In this document: positions 24,101 to 35,548 of the stretch, piece by piece
How positions within the stretch are numbered: the first letter of the stretch is position 1
How the letters are laid out: every line of letters starts with the position of its first letter
Made by a program: the position numbers and the translations under genes
Assembly (NCBI GenBank): GCA_037179335.1
Contig: JAKZHN010000033.1
Span: forward strand, 62,001 to 126,000
From: Cyclaneusma minus
Taxonomy: Eukaryota > Ascomycota > Leotiomycetes > Marthamycetales > Marthamycetaceae
Length of the DNA: 64,000 nucleotides
Reading direction: 5' to 3'
Notes under the pieces: generated by a model
Databases searched by the model: none
What the model was told of the DNA's origin: nothing
What the model saw: only the letters and a program-made list of their open reading frames with translations

Positions 24101-25396
24101 CTAGACTAGTCGTCTTGGGTTTCCAGCCCAGTTCGGAACGTTAATCGGTCGACACTGATTAATAGGCAGGCCCCTACTGTGATCCAGATCCCGGTTTCTC
24201 AAACATTGCCTGAGTGTCCGCCTCCTCTCCGCGACCGTCATCGTGCGTCCCACCGCCCACTGTTTGTAGCCCTGGTATTTCTGCGGACGACGTGCTGCTC
24301 GGTCAGCCGCGTTCCAAGTCTTACAATGTTCTCTCATCTGCTCAACCTCCATATTGGTATACAGCGCCCGCCTTGCTTGCGCTGCAGGCGGCAACGAACG
24401 TACCAGCCACTCGGGAAATGGAAGGTTGGGCGTCGTATAGCGATTGGCGGGAGGCGGCTCGTGTGCTGGCTTGTACAGGCTGTGGTTACCAAATTGGTCC
24501 GGTGGTGCGACGGGCCAGGTTCGGTCACCAAGAGTACCTGCGAGGATTTCATACAACATGCGTCTACCTTTTCTCCGGAGGTTGTACCGCTGGTTTCGCG
24601 CAGTGCTGAAGCCGCTCGCAACATTGAAGGCGTTGGTACAAGCGTGGATGAGGCAGGTTGGGTCGCCCAGTGCTTGCTGCGGCGAGCTATCGTTCCGAAA
24701 ACGCCATTCGTTATGACAGAAACGAGGGCCTAAGAACCGATTTAGGAACCTCACTATCTCTTTGAAGATATTTTCCATCTCTAATACCTGTGGCTCGGCA
24801 TCGGGGTCATACTCGCTGTCTAGGAGCTCGATGGTCCTGTCAACGAAGGAGACGACCGCAAGAAGAAAGTGGCCGGGACCGGGTGGGCCGGGATGGTTAA
24901 TGGGGAGGAACCAGAATTGTACATCCATAAGTTCGTCAGGGCCATAGCCTAGCGCTGGTAGGCTGTTCCTGAGGGCAGTGTGTCCAGCGGCATTGTGTGT
25001 CCCAGTTGCAAAGTCGTATAGCCGCCCGAAACCTGAGGTTGTCGTTGAAGCCAGGTAGTTGTGGGGAGGGGGCGAATTTGTTGCATGTGTAAAACTGTTC
25101 GCCCACTGACATATCAGCTCTATATATGTATCTCCTACCTCTGAATGTATACCGCCGTTCTCAGGTCCTGTGAGACTCCTCAATTCTCGTAATCTAAGGC
25201 GGATGTTGTGTACATTTGCTGAACTTTGCGTAGGTGTCCGTTTTACGATTAGATTGTCCTGATGCATAAGTACCGGTGCAGGATGTCCTTGATTAATTAT
25301 CGGCTCTAAATCGGCGTTGAAGTGCCGGTAGGCCGGCCTAATTGGATCGAATTGTGTTCTATGGTTGTACGGAGGTGCTGGTGGTGGCGCAGCCAT
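24101..25396 (-). CDS. Ulp1-like (C48 family-like) cysteine protease, 431 aa
   Basis: Single exon. The start is placed at the Met in MAAPPPAPPYN (good context, AAATGG); the frame runs open another 58 codons upstream, but that stretch looks like leader. The central part resembles the Ulp1/SENP fold: PINHPGPPGPGHFLLAVVSF supplies the His (about residue 176), IELLDSEYD the Asp (about 188), and after PQQALGDPTCLIHACTNAF the Cys (about 248), giving a His-Asp-Gln-Cys order. The C-terminal part is basic and Arg-rich. Relatives remove SUMO or similar modifiers; in fungi and plants divergent copies also travel with transposons. This copy is intact and of normal base composition, 640 bases outside the RIPed element. 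Substrate unknown. Confidence 0.65.
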   Translation of the reverse strand: MAAPPPAPPYNHRTQFDPIRPAYRHFNADLEPIINQGHPAPVLMHQDNLIVKRTPTQSSANVHNIRLRLRELRSLTGPENGGIHSEVGDTYIELICQWANSFTHATNSPPPHNYLASTTTSGFGRLYDFATGTHNAAGHTALRNSLPALGYGPDELMDVQFWFLPINHPGPPGPGHFLLAVVSFVDRTIELLDSEYDPDAEPQVLEMENIFKEIVRFLNRFLGPRFCHNEWRFRNDSSPQQALGDPTCLIHACTNAFNVASGFSTARNQRYNLRRKGRRMLYEILAGTLGDRTWPVAPPDQFGNHSLYKPAHEPPPANRYTTPNLPFPEWLVRSLPPAAQARRALYTNMEVEQMREHCKTWNAADRAARRPQKYQGYKQWAVGRTMTVAERRRTLRQCLRNRDLDHSRGLPINQCRPINVPNWAGNPRRLV

Positions 25397-26023
25397 TTCG
25401 AACCTCGGATGTCGATTGTAGAATGTGTTGAAAAGAAAAGAAAGACTTCGGTAAGAATTTGGTAGAATGTATAGAATTGAAATGAAACGCTGTGAGTTGT
25501 CTGTTTTGTAATGTTCTACGAAAGCTTTACGTGTAAGATATAGCAAGGCCGATACAAAGGAAAGGCCCAATATTCGAATTCCTTTGATTCATAACAATCG
25601 CAACAAAGGCAAGGACAGATGTGTATTAGAAGAATGTTATTGTCTGAGATGATACAATGAAAAGTTCTTTCAATGATATAGGGAGATAGAGGGAAGTGGG
25701 AACAAACTTCTTGTGTATATTTTTAGCTCGGGTTTTCTTTGTCAATGGCTTAATGCCGTTCCAAGATCTAGACTGATCTCTGAGAAGAAAGGATCGCGGT
25801 CAAGACCTCAAAGCGGCAGAGCCTGGCTCAATAAGCAAACGGGCTTGGAAGTGATCGTGATTTCTCTGAGAGGACTGCTTTCCTGTGGGTTCCGCTTCTT
25901 CTCTCATGTGAAATGCATGGGAACAAAGTGCAGGTATGCAAAGACTGAACAAACTGACAGCAATTCGAAGAGTTTGAAAATTTACAATTGTAGACGCGTG
26001 GAACGGAAACCGCTGATCGTAGC
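25397..26023. other. Upstream region of the Ulp1-like gene, no gene seen
   Basis: Holds the likely leader of the leftward gene (25397-25570 is open in frame). Frames on the plus strand (25713-26165) show no domain. Confidence 0.45.
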
Positions 26024-26347
26024 ATGGAGTCTAAATTTGAACTGTACAAAGCTGACACTGACAGCCATATTTCTCTTCCAATCTCCCTGGATGCGAACCT
26101 GCATGTCCAGGGAACTCCGCAAACCCTGGAAGATTTGGTTGCAAGTGTGTGCAAGGCGGCAGTAGAGACTAGCAAAACTGATGACCCAATTGATGAGTTT
26201 GACAGTGAACTTGCAGTGATCTCAAAGAATTTTGTAGTTGCATTTTGCAACAGAGAGGTCTTGATGGGAAAATTGAATTTGGCACACAAAAGCTCGTCAC
26301 TCGAGCCTTGCTCGCAGAGACAGCATCCTGTATGTTCAATGGGCTGA
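26024..26347 (+). CDS. Hypothetical protein, possibly first exon only
   Basis: The frame begins MESKFELYKADTDSH and contains balanced acidic/hydrophobic sequence (TLEDLVASVCKAAVETSKTDD, FDSELAVISKNFVVAFCN) that looks coded rather than random. A GTATGT donor near 26332 could splice onward to the frame around 26470-26600 (EKNKAVAAQSAAESEQRL). A 304-codon frame lies on the opposite strand, but its composition is poor. I do not recognise a family. Confidence 0.3.
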   Translation: MESKFELYKADTDSHISLPISLDANLHVQGTPQTLEDLVASVCKAAVETSKTDDPIDEFDSELAVISKNFVVAFCNREVLMGKLNLAHKSSSLEPCSQRQHPVCSMG

Positions 26348-26729
26348 CTAGGGGATATCCACCCCTGCCTCAGAATTATTGGATGTGCCAGTGAGGAACG
26401 TGGCAGGCCGTAACTCGAGGGATGTCCTCGGTGTGAGCAAGCAGCGTCTCCATTGTCCTCACCAGGTACTAGAAAAGAACAAAGCCGTCGCGGCTCAAAG
26501 TGCTGCAGAATCAGAACAAAGATTAGGAAGCAAAGAATCGGCGGTACTATCTCTCCAATATAGTCAATTGTTAACAAAGAGACAATGCTTTTCCATACCT
26601 TACGTTTGCGGACAACAACCAGCGTCTTCGTCGGCTTCACATTTTGTTGGATCCTGTACGTTGCTGGTCCATCAACTCTGCGGTTTCGCGTTTTTTGTCG
26701 CTCTTCACACCTGATAATCGATATCAAAC

Positions 26730-28109
26730 ATGTCCTTGACATTGCCCGTACGGAATAAGACTCAAAACAGAGGGAGGACTCCAGATGAAGGGAGTGCGCC
26801 AGATGAAGGGAGTGCGCCAGATCCGTTTGTCGAGGCGAGGCGGAAGCTAGGAAGGATTTTCAGGGAATTAGAAGAAGCCAGCAGTACCGATGCCTACCCG
26901 CTCAAAACAATAGTCTATAGTGGAGAAAAGACGACGGGACGCGTATCCGAGCTAGGTTGGGACCTGCCTGGTCTAACCATCCTCAGTATCAGCAACTGCT
27001 TCAACGACAATATCCGCATGGCCAGTGACAGTGAATGGAATCCTCTGCGCGACCTTCTCAAATCACCCGATGTGAAAGCGAGTATCACTCTCTTCAGCTG
27101 TCTCTACAGGGTTCCTATCCGTCGATACAAGTTTGGTCCATTAAACAGCGTCGACCAAATAAAGCTAGATCTGTTCCTGCAACTGCAAACCGAACATGCT
27201 TTGAACCGCACCCATCCACACACTGTCTTTATGGATCAGAATGGCTCGATACAGGAGTGCAAATACTATGGCCCCCGTCCATCAGTCATAGCGGCACCGC
27301 CTCCTATGCGAAATATCGAGGACACGATACTACACCCGGACTTTGAAGATTGGCTCACGACGGAAGATAAGTGGAAGGAAGTCGGCTGGCCCGGGGATAC
27401 CTGGGATCCCTCGCTAGAACCCTGGCTGCCTCGAAATATACGCGGCACCCCCCTTAGGTGCGAGAATTGCGGGCTTTTCTGCGACCCATATATCGAGTAC
27501 CCAAAAAGACAACCGCACAAGAAGAAACCCGAACAATGCTCCTGCAACTTCTCCGATATTGTGCCTTATCCGCGCGGCTACCCCTTGATCGAAGTATTCG
27601 CCACAGGCGGTGAGCAACCCGATGGTTCGTTTCCTCGCGGAGTCAGGGCGCTGGAGGAGATCAAAAAGGGTACGATCGTGGGTGAGTATGTGGGCGTGGC
27701 TGTGCCGTTCCAGAAGAACGAGTTGGAGCAGTTCGGCTGCGACAATTCCTATGCAATGGATCTGCCGATAGCGGGCCCCGAAAAGGTACATATGACGACG
27801 ATAGTGGGTGGTGTAAGGGGTAATTGGACCCGGTTTATGAATGACCCCCTCCCCTTGGAGGAATACAGAAAAGCGAGGGACGGGTTCGCTAGGAGGATGA
27901 TAAAACAGAACTCGTCGGTAAAGGTGAATATGGAGTTTTCTCAGCGGATATATGCTGGACGGAATCGACTCGTGTTTGTGGCGTCGCGGGATATTGAGCC
28001 TTTGGAGGAGTTATTCACCGACTATGGTGAAGAGTACTTTCAGAAGCCTCGACAAACTGTAACTTTTAAGTATAAGGACAGGATCATTGGGCAGCATCAT
28101 ATAGAGTGA
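26730..28109 (+). CDS. SET-domain protein, 459 aa
   Basis: Single exon. The N-terminal half is unique, and includes a duplicated PDEGSA stretch at residues 17-28. At about 245-275 a Cys cluster (CENCGLFCD ... CSCNF) resembles a pre-SET zinc region. The SET domain starts at about residue 302 with GVRALEEIKKGTIVGEYVG. It continues with NWTRFMNDPL, the counterpart of the usual R-F-x-N-H motif (His replaced by Asp), and ends with NRLVFVASRDIEPLEELFTDYGEEYF, where the Glu-Glu-Leu and Asp-Tyr-Gly parts match the SAM/substrate-site signature. Such proteins methylate histones or other proteins; the altered motif leaves activity open. Confidence 0.8.
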   Translation: MSLTLPVRNKTQNRGRTPDEGSAPDEGSAPDPFVEARRKLGRIFRELEEASSTDAYPLKTIVYSGEKTTGRVSELGWDLPGLTILSISNCFNDNIRMASDSEWNPLRDLLKSPDVKASITLFSCLYRVPIRRYKFGPLNSVDQIKLDLFLQLQTEHALNRTHPHTVFMDQNGSIQECKYYGPRPSVIAAPPPMRNIEDTILHPDFEDWLTTEDKWKEVGWPGDTWDPSLEPWLPRNIRGTPLRCENCGLFCDPYIEYPKRQPHKKKPEQCSCNFSDIVPYPRGYPLIEVFATGGEQPDGSFPRGVRALEEIKKGTIVGEYVGVAVPFQKNELEQFGCDNSYAMDLPIAGPEKVHMTTIVGGVRGNWTRFMNDPLPLEEYRKARDGFARRMIKQNSSVKVNMEFSQRIYAGRNRLVFVASRDIEPLEELFTDYGEEYFQKPRQTVTFKYKDRIIGQHHIE

Positions 28110-28761
28110 CGGGATCTAAGAAGGTACTCGTCACCTGCTTTAGCTGGTTCTTGTCATTATTTGGAAAAAATTCACATACTTCCAGTCTTCCACAATACGA
28201 ATATTTCGCATGCCCTCGCGAGAAGTCAGAGAACTGAGACAGTACGGCGTCATCGTGTTTGTGCTTCGAAGTATTTCCCTTACCAGTCACCTTCCGCGAT
28301 CCCAGTGGTGGGGAGCAAAAGCCAGCCAGCTACAGGGTGCAGAAGTCGATTCTGTTGACTCTGAGAGTGGCTCGCTGGGTTTGGAAGTCTGGGGGAGGAC
28401 CGTGGGGGCAGGTTGGGTAGTCAATTCGCAATTGCCTGAAATTTCCCAGTTCGAATACTTGAGCACAGGTGACAACCAACAAGGTGCAAAGTGGAAGATT
28501 CAAATGGAATGGTCAATGAGAGAGGGTGAGAGGCCTTCCAGCTGGAGTGGTGAGTTTGGAGGAGCTGGAGCTTAGCCATGGTGTGGTGGACTTGAGGTGA
28601 GCAGGCGCTAGCACTTGCCACTAGTAGGCACTAGCGGCTAGCTGGCTTCCCCACACATGTGCATGCACCTCGTATCCATCTCGCAATCGTACAGCACCAT
28701 CACAATACGACGGTAGAAGTTCGGTCTCCCAAGTCGCGCCTGTGATCACGAGCTGATCACG
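28110..28761. other. Intergenic, no supported gene
   Basis: A 121-codon plus-strand frame (28210-28575) exists but shows no domain. GGCGCTAGC/CACTAG-type words cluster at 28608-28640. Confidence 0.5.
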
Positions 28762-30395
28762 ATGTCTTCCCTTCCTCCTTTCACCTCGTTCAACGAGAGT
28801 GACCTCCCACTGCCAACCCCAAAGACCGAGGAAACCATGATCGAGGCAATCTTCTACGCTCGATTCCTCCCTGAGGAAGGTTTGTTCTCTCTCTCTTTTG
28901 TCTGTCCGTTGTTTGCAACGCGACATTGTCTCCAATCGAAGCTCATCAATCTTTATTCCTTAAACGCGTCGAAAGCAATCTTTTTTCTGTTCTGGGAGCT
29001 GAAATTTCGAGAATTCCAATTTCTCATGACGCGTCCTCAAGCTGTTTTCTACGTGACACGTCCAGCTAACCTCTGTCATAGGAGTCAAGGTTGTTTACCA
29101 GAACCCTCCAGGCAGCATCATCGCCGATGCCGAGTCGCCAAACAGCAAACCCCTTTTGAACTTCGAAGCTGTCTCCGAATTCGTCATCCCTCGTCAAGCC
29201 TTCTGCAACAGGCTTGTTACTGTCAATGACCCGAGTGGAAAGTATCTGGTCCTCGGCTTCCCCGTCTGCCTCAAGAACCAGAGCTACAATCGAAATGAGT
29301 TCATGTTCAACTTCAGCCTTGTCCTGGACACTGGCATGTCTGATTTTGACACCATGAAGTATGAAGTGATTGTCAAACGATTGGCTGGTTACTTCACTGA
29401 GCTGGAGGTTCAGAGCCAGTTCTTGAGCCAGGAAAGCGGTACCAGTAACTCCCAGGATCGTCGTTCTATCTGGGCCCTGCTGGAGATCATTCGTGAGGAT
29501 TTGAACAACTACAGCGAATGCATGATTCCTGTCGGTGAGTCGAGCTGCATTCTGTCTAGGAGACTCATACTGACTGAAAACAGATGAAGCAAACACGATT
29601 AACCTCAAGCTGTTCCCCACCCACAAGGACCCGCCCAAAGTCAAGTCCTGGCACGTCCCCATCCTTCTCGTCAAACCCGAGAAGCTCGACTCCGAGAACT
29701 GGGACATAACCGTCAAGAAAATCATCCCCTTCATCGACGGCACCAACGACGTCCGACGGATCTCCCAACTCGCCGACGCCTCCCTCGAACTCACCAAAAT
29801 CGCCATCTCGCACCTTTTGATGTACAGCGCCGCCACATTCGTCGATAAGTTCTTCTTCAGCAACACCTACTGCATCCAGCCCATCCCATTTGAAGACTTC
29901 ATCAACAACGTCGACGGCATGCAAGACGAATGCGCCCGCTACATCTGTCCCGGCAACCGCATCCCCGCCGGCGTCTCTCTCTGCCAATTGTACGGCAAAT
30001 TCACATGGGGCCGCACGGTCAGAGACCTCATGCACCAAGTCATGGACACCGATACCAATTTCCTGCAAACTATCGATCCGCGTCGCTTGGTGCAATTCGG
30101 CGTCATCAAATCGTTTTTGCACAGAGTGCAGAAATTCCCGATCTCGAATCGCTATATTTCGAGTCTGGCGACGCGTCGCGAGATTAAGATGAAGCCAATT
30201 GAGGACTTCGTTAGTTTGACTAACGCGGAGTATGACGAGGCGGTCGGTTTTCTGAAATACACTGATGGTTGTCACTGTATGGATCAGATCATCACTGAGA
30301 CGAACCTCCCCGAGGGTGAGATCATGAAGAAGTTCAAGACGCTCAGCAGAATCATCTCGGGCAATCAGTGGGAGGTTCAGATCTTGTACCGATGA
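28762..30395 (+). CDS. npr2: Npr2-type nitrogen permease regulator (GATOR1/SEACIT subunit), 460 aa
   Basis: Exons 28762..28879, 29082..29534 and 29584..30395 join cleanly in frame, with introns of 202 and 49 nt. The N-terminus reads EAIFYARFLPEEGVKVVYQNPPGS, the typical Npr2 opening that forms the longin domain. The family pattern continues with FVIPRQAFCNRLV, GKYLVLGFPVCLKN and NRNEFMFNFSLVL. The middle carries VPILLVKPEKL and WDITVKKIIPFIDG. The C-terminal winged-helix part ends in the usual way with GEIMKKFKTLS and NQWEVQILYR. Length is normal. In yeast Npr2 works with Npr3 and Iml1 to inhibit TORC1 when nitrogen is short. No sign of damage. Confidence 0.95.
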
Positions 30396-31460
30396 TCTGG
30401 TGGGCTTTCCTGATACCTTCGCACTGACTTCTCATACTGGGTGCGGAGTTGCCGTCTTTCGGGAGGGATCTGCTATTTCATGATACCCAGGCTTGCTTTC
30501 TGGCGTCACTCGGGTGTTTTTATCGCTTTTATTCTCGCGGAATCATCGACATGGGATGGTGATCGTGGAGCAACATGCCAAGGATGGCGGGGAAGTTACA
30601 CTTGCTTGCTCTACCCCCACTCTGGGGTTCTAGGTCCCGCTCAGGGATTCGGGGATTCGGGGATTCGGGGATTCAATACCCCGAGGAAATGCATACATTC
30701 TGACAACAGAGATTCTTTGATTGTGAAGAATGCAATCAGATGACAGGTCTTGTGGTCGTCGACAGGTAGGTTCGTTCCTGCTTTCTCGACATCCTTCGAA
30801 AGAGCATCGTCAGACTGTCGTACTTGACGAAGCTCGACACTCTTCTCGTATGACTTTAAGTCGACCCCGCCACGGAGCACAACTCCTGCACAAAGCTTCT
30901 AACCCTAACTTTGCATAATGGTGGAGATGGGCACTAAATCTCAAATCCTTAGCTAAGAAACCTTGTACGATAATTCGATCTTACAATGCCAAGGAGATCC
31001 TGTTCGATGGTATTCTCGAACATGTGGTGTCGTCCGAGACTCCGAAGGCCTACAACCACATATCATATTAATCCAGAATCGTCATACCGCATCCCGAACT
31101 AACCACTTCGACTTCTACCCCAGCTTCCACACCGCGTCACGTACCGCTTTTCTCGCCTCGGACCTGCATCAGCCCCCGATCATTTTCGGTCCTTCTTTCA
31201 CATCGGCAGCCCATAGCAGCTAGTCCGAAGGTCCTCATGCTGTAACTCGGAGAATCTCATCGGACCGGATCCAAGCCATGGAAGTCCGTATAAACATGGC
31301 AGAAACCCCAGAATCTCACCATTTCCTCACGTTCTTCCGAGACTCCTATCCCCCTCCCCTTTCCCACACCCTCCTAGAAGCAGCAACCATCTACTGCATC
31401 CTCTCCCTCCTCTACATCTCCTACCGCTACTTCTCCGCCCGCCGTGGCGCTCGGTCCGCG
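30396..31460. other. Intergenic, promoter of GH31 gene; no gene seen
   Basis: No credible coding frame. Contains an 8-base tandem repeat at 30643-30674. The bases 31278-31460 are open in frame with the GH31 gene but probably form its leader. Confidence 0.5.
30643..30674 (+). repeat. 8-bp tandem repeat (GGGATTCG)n
   Basis: Four consecutive near-perfect copies. Confidence 0.85.
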
Positions 31461-34400
31461 ATGTTACGCTCACCTTTCATCATGCTCCATGCCCTCCTCT
31501 TCACATTCATCGGCACCCTCGCCTACGCCCAATCATCCTCTCTCACCTCCTTCTCATCTCTTACCACATCCACCTCATCCCGCTTGGCCACATCAACAAG
31601 CACAAGCACAGCCGAAAGACCAATCTTCACAGTCCCAGCCTCCGCAGACGAAGGCGCCAACCTCATCCCCAACATCTTCGATCCCATCGCCGTCGATGCT
31701 CAAACGGCATGTCCCGGCTATGTCGCTGAGAATGTGGTGAAGAATAAGTATGGCATGAAGGCAATATTGAGATTGAATGGCGCGGCTTGCAATGTCTACG
31801 GAACTGACATCGAAGCACTAAACCTAACCGTCGAATATCAAGCCTCGGACCGTCTTTCCGTTCGCATCACCCCATCCTACATCTCTCCTTCCAACAGTTC
31901 GTGGTTCATACTTCCCGAAGCATTGATTCCTAGTCCAAAAATCGACTCACCTGACAGTGATTTTGAAAGCGATCTGGAATTCGTCTATTCCCACGATCCC
32001 ACGTTTTCATTTTCGGTGCTCAGAAAGGCTACAGGAGAAAGGATTTTTAGTACGGAAGGCAGTAAGATTGTTTATGAAAACCAGTTTATTGAGTTTGTGA
32101 CTGAGTTGCCGGAGGAGTACAATTTGTATGGGTTGGGAGAGACGATTCATGGGCTGAGGTTGGGGAATAATTTGACGAGGACGCTTTTTGCGGCTGATGC
32201 GGGGGATACTGTTGATGGGAACATGTGAGTGCTTTGTCTTCTTGGTCTTGTTTCTTTGGATTGGGAAGTGATTTGGCGAGGAGGGCAAGTGTCTGCGGAG
32301 TGAATGCGGAGGGGAAAGCTGCCCTTTGTCGGTGTGATAGGGGCAATTCCCTGGTGAGTCGTGTGAGGAAGTCCCGGCATGCTCCCTGGTTTAGAATCTT
32401 TCCCGGTCTGAGTACTAGGGTTTCTTTGACGCATTCTGCGTGTTTCTGGCTATTTGTGGTTTTCCTAGATGATTCGAGTGGTCTCTCGACATTCGATCCA
32501 TGAAGTCCTTCAGAAATTCCAGATTTTATGATGAGTATTTACGGTGACATGGAATTATCTCATCATATTGGCTTACCAGAAATCTACCTAGTGGTCGAAA
32601 AGGGGTTGTTGTGAGCAGAGTCAATTTCTCAGCTTAATGGTAGGAGTACATCGATCCCGAGGCATCGCATACTAAAGTTTGAAAATGTTTGTTATCGCAA
32701 TCATGGTCTCTGCTTTCTTTCGTAGCGTCTTTCGGCTGCTGTGTCGTGTTTTTCCTGCTGGAATATCGGCTAGTCGATTCTAAACTGTGCTAATTGTGAA
32801 AAAGCTACGGCGTCCACCCATTCTATCTTGACACACGCTACTATTCTGTCGATGAGACGACAGGAAACCTCACCTACGAAGCCAACGCAACCGATCTCTC
32901 CAAGAAATACACCTCTTACTCGCACGGTGTCTACCTCCGAAACGCACACGCCCAAGAAATCCTCCTCCGCCCTTCAAATCTCACCTGGCGCCTCCTAGGC
33001 GGCAGCATCGACCTCTACTTCTACTCCGGCCCCACCCAAGACGCCATCACCAAATCCTACCAAACAAGCGCCATCGGCCTCCCCGCCATGCAACAATACT
33101 TCACCTTCGGGTACCACCAATGCCGCTGGGGCTACCAAAACTGGACCGTCCTTCAATCCGTAATCGACAACTTCGCGCGTTTCGAAATCCCTTTGGAAAA
33201 CATCTGGACGGACATTGACTACATGAACCAATATCGAGACTTTGACAACGATGCGATACGCTACGGTTATGATGAAGGCAGAGAGTTTTTGGAGAAGTTG
33301 CATGCTGGGGGGAGGCATTATATTCCGATAGTCGATTCGGCGATTTATGTGCCGAATCCGGAGAATGCGAGTGATGCTTATGCGCCGTTTGATAGGGGGA
33401 ATGAGACGCAGAGTTTTGTGGTTAACCCGGATGGGAGCACTTATATTGGGAGTGTGTGGCCGGGGTATACGGTTTTTCCGGATTGGGTGGGGGCGGTTAT
33501 GGGGAAGGGGGGTGCCCTGGAGTGGTGGAAGAGTGAGATGGCTATGTGGCATGAGAATGTTTCTTTTGATGGGATTTGGATTGACATGGTAAGTATAAAG
33601 CATTTCAACTTTCGCTGCTTTGATGGCAGAGGAGGCTTAAAGGCCATATCCCTGGGAGCTGTTTTCAGGATTCTAAAGAGAGGGTTTCCAGGAGGGTACG
33701 CTCTGTGGGTACAGAAGTCTGTATCATCCCCTCTTGAGCGAAATTTGCTAGAAAACCAGATGCAGACGTGCAGACATCCTTTATTCGTGCAATTGCATTT
33801 TATTCCACTCCGCATCAAAATCTGGGAGAGCTGCTGCTAACCTTGAGCACAGAGTGAAGTGTCTAGTTTCTGCATTGGCTCCTGTGGCACAGGAAATTTG
33901 ACTCTGAATCCGGTGCATCCCGCCTTCACGCTGCCTGGCGAGCCTGGAAATCTCATCCTCACCTATCCAGAAGGCTTTGAAAAGACCAATGCATCTGAAG
34001 CAGCTTCAGCTTCTTCAGCAATAGCTAGTCAGTCCTCAGAAGCATCTAAAACGGCTGGTCCCACGAGCTCTTCGACAACTTCCTACCTCAGGACTACACC
34101 GACGGCAGGGGTTCGCAATGTCGACCATCCACCGTATGTCATTAACAACGTCCAGGGTAAGTCCTCGCACTTATTGCTTTCATATTCTCTGTTCTCTAGA
34201 CTGTGTAAAATGTTCATGTTACCGAGTACTGACAAACCAAAGGTGACCTAGGAATTCACGCCCTCGCCCCAAACGCCACCCACCACGACGGCACGCAAGA
34301 ATACGACGTTCACAACCTCTTCGGCCACCAAATCCTCAACGCCACCTACCACGCCCTCCTCTCTATCTTCCCCACCAAACGCCCCTTCATCATCGGCCGC

Positions 34401-35432
34401 TCCCAATTCGCCGGCTCCGGAAAATACGCCGGTCACTGGGGCGGTGACAACACCTCCTTATGGGCATACATGTACTTTTCCATCTCCCAAGCCCTCTCCT
34501 TCTCGCTCTTCGGCATCCCCATGTTCGGCGTCGACACGTGTGGCTTCAGTGGAAATTCCGACGAAGAACTGTGCAATCGCTGGATGCAGCTTTCTGCTTT
34601 CTTCCCGTTTTACCGCAACCATAATGAACTGGCGGCGAATAGTCAGGAACCGTATGTTTGGGCGAGCGTTATTGATGCGTCGAAGAAGGCGATGCATATT
34701 CGCTACTCGCTGCTTCCTTATATCTACACCACTTTTTACCTCGCGCATTCCACCGGCAGCACGGTGATGCGGGCCCTTGCGTGGGAATTCCCGAATGATC
34801 CGACACTCGCGAATGTGGAAACACAATTTCTACTCGGACCTTCGCTCCTCATCACCCCTGTTCTCGCTCAAGGCGCAACATCTGTCGGTGGTGTATTCCC
34901 AGGTATGGGTGAAGGAGAAGTGTGGTACGATTGGTACAACCAATCCGCGATCTCGGGGGTGTCGCCGGGGGAGAATGTGACGATTGATGCGCCGCTGAGC
35001 CATATTCCGGTGTATGTCAGGGGTGGTGCTGTGTTGCCGATGCAAGAACCGGCGCTTACGACGAGGGATTCGAGGAAGGGTGCTTGGAATTTGTTGGTTG
35101 CGCTTGATGGAGAGGGGAGTGCGAAGGGGCAGTTGTGTGTTGATGACGGGGAGAGTTTGGTGCCGGAGGAGACGTTGTGGGTTGATTTCGTGGTGAGTAG
35201 GGGGAAGCTGTATAGTAGTTCGAGGGGGACGTGGGTGGATGGGAATGCGTTGGGGAATGTGACGGTTATGGGTGTACAGGGGGATGTGAAAAGTGTGACG
35301 CTGAATGAGAATGATGTGGCCGATGAGAAGTGGATTTTTGATAAGGAGAAAGGAGTGTTGAGTGTGGTGGGCTTGCAAAATGAGACGTCGAAGGGCGCGT
35401 GGATGGCGGATAATGTTGTTGCTTGGAGCTGA
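31461..35432 (+). CDS. Secreted glycoside hydrolase family 31 alpha-glucosidase, 1013 aa
   Basis: Exons 31461..32224, 32805..33588, 33853..34156 and 34243..35432. The chosen start gives a signal peptide (MLRSPFIMLHALLFTFIGTL..AYAQ); an upstream in-frame Met at 31278 would add 61 residues with a second hydrophobic stretch. A Ser/Thr-rich linker follows. Family landmarks: YNLYGLGETIHGLRL, YGVHPFYLDTRYY across the first junction, FGYHQCRWGYQNW, PLENIWTDIDYMNQYRDF, the nucleophile Asp in DGIWIDMSEVSSF (about residue 515), and the acid/base Asp in GHWGGDNTS. Many N-x-S/T sites fit a secreted glycoprotein that cleaves terminal alpha-glucose from starch or maltose. Introns of 580 and 264 nt are unusually long for this window. 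The Asn usually found in the nucleophile motif is Ser. Confidence 0.94.
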
Positions 35433-35548
35433 AAAGGAGAAAGAAGCTGTGGGTGTTGTGAGATAGACCATTGACTATCAGCATATAAAGTACCTATCTG
35501 ACGTTCAGCGAGGTGAGATATCTGGAGTTTTTCCCCGCCTTGGCTCTC

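Noticed and set aside
25828..26742. 304-codon minus-strand frame
   Set aside because: Ser/Cys-rich, without any motif, and it overlaps the SET gene start; the plus-strand frame at 26024 looks slightly more gene-like.
28210..28575. 121-codon plus-strand frame between the SET gene and npr2
   Set aside because: No domain, no start context, no partner exon.
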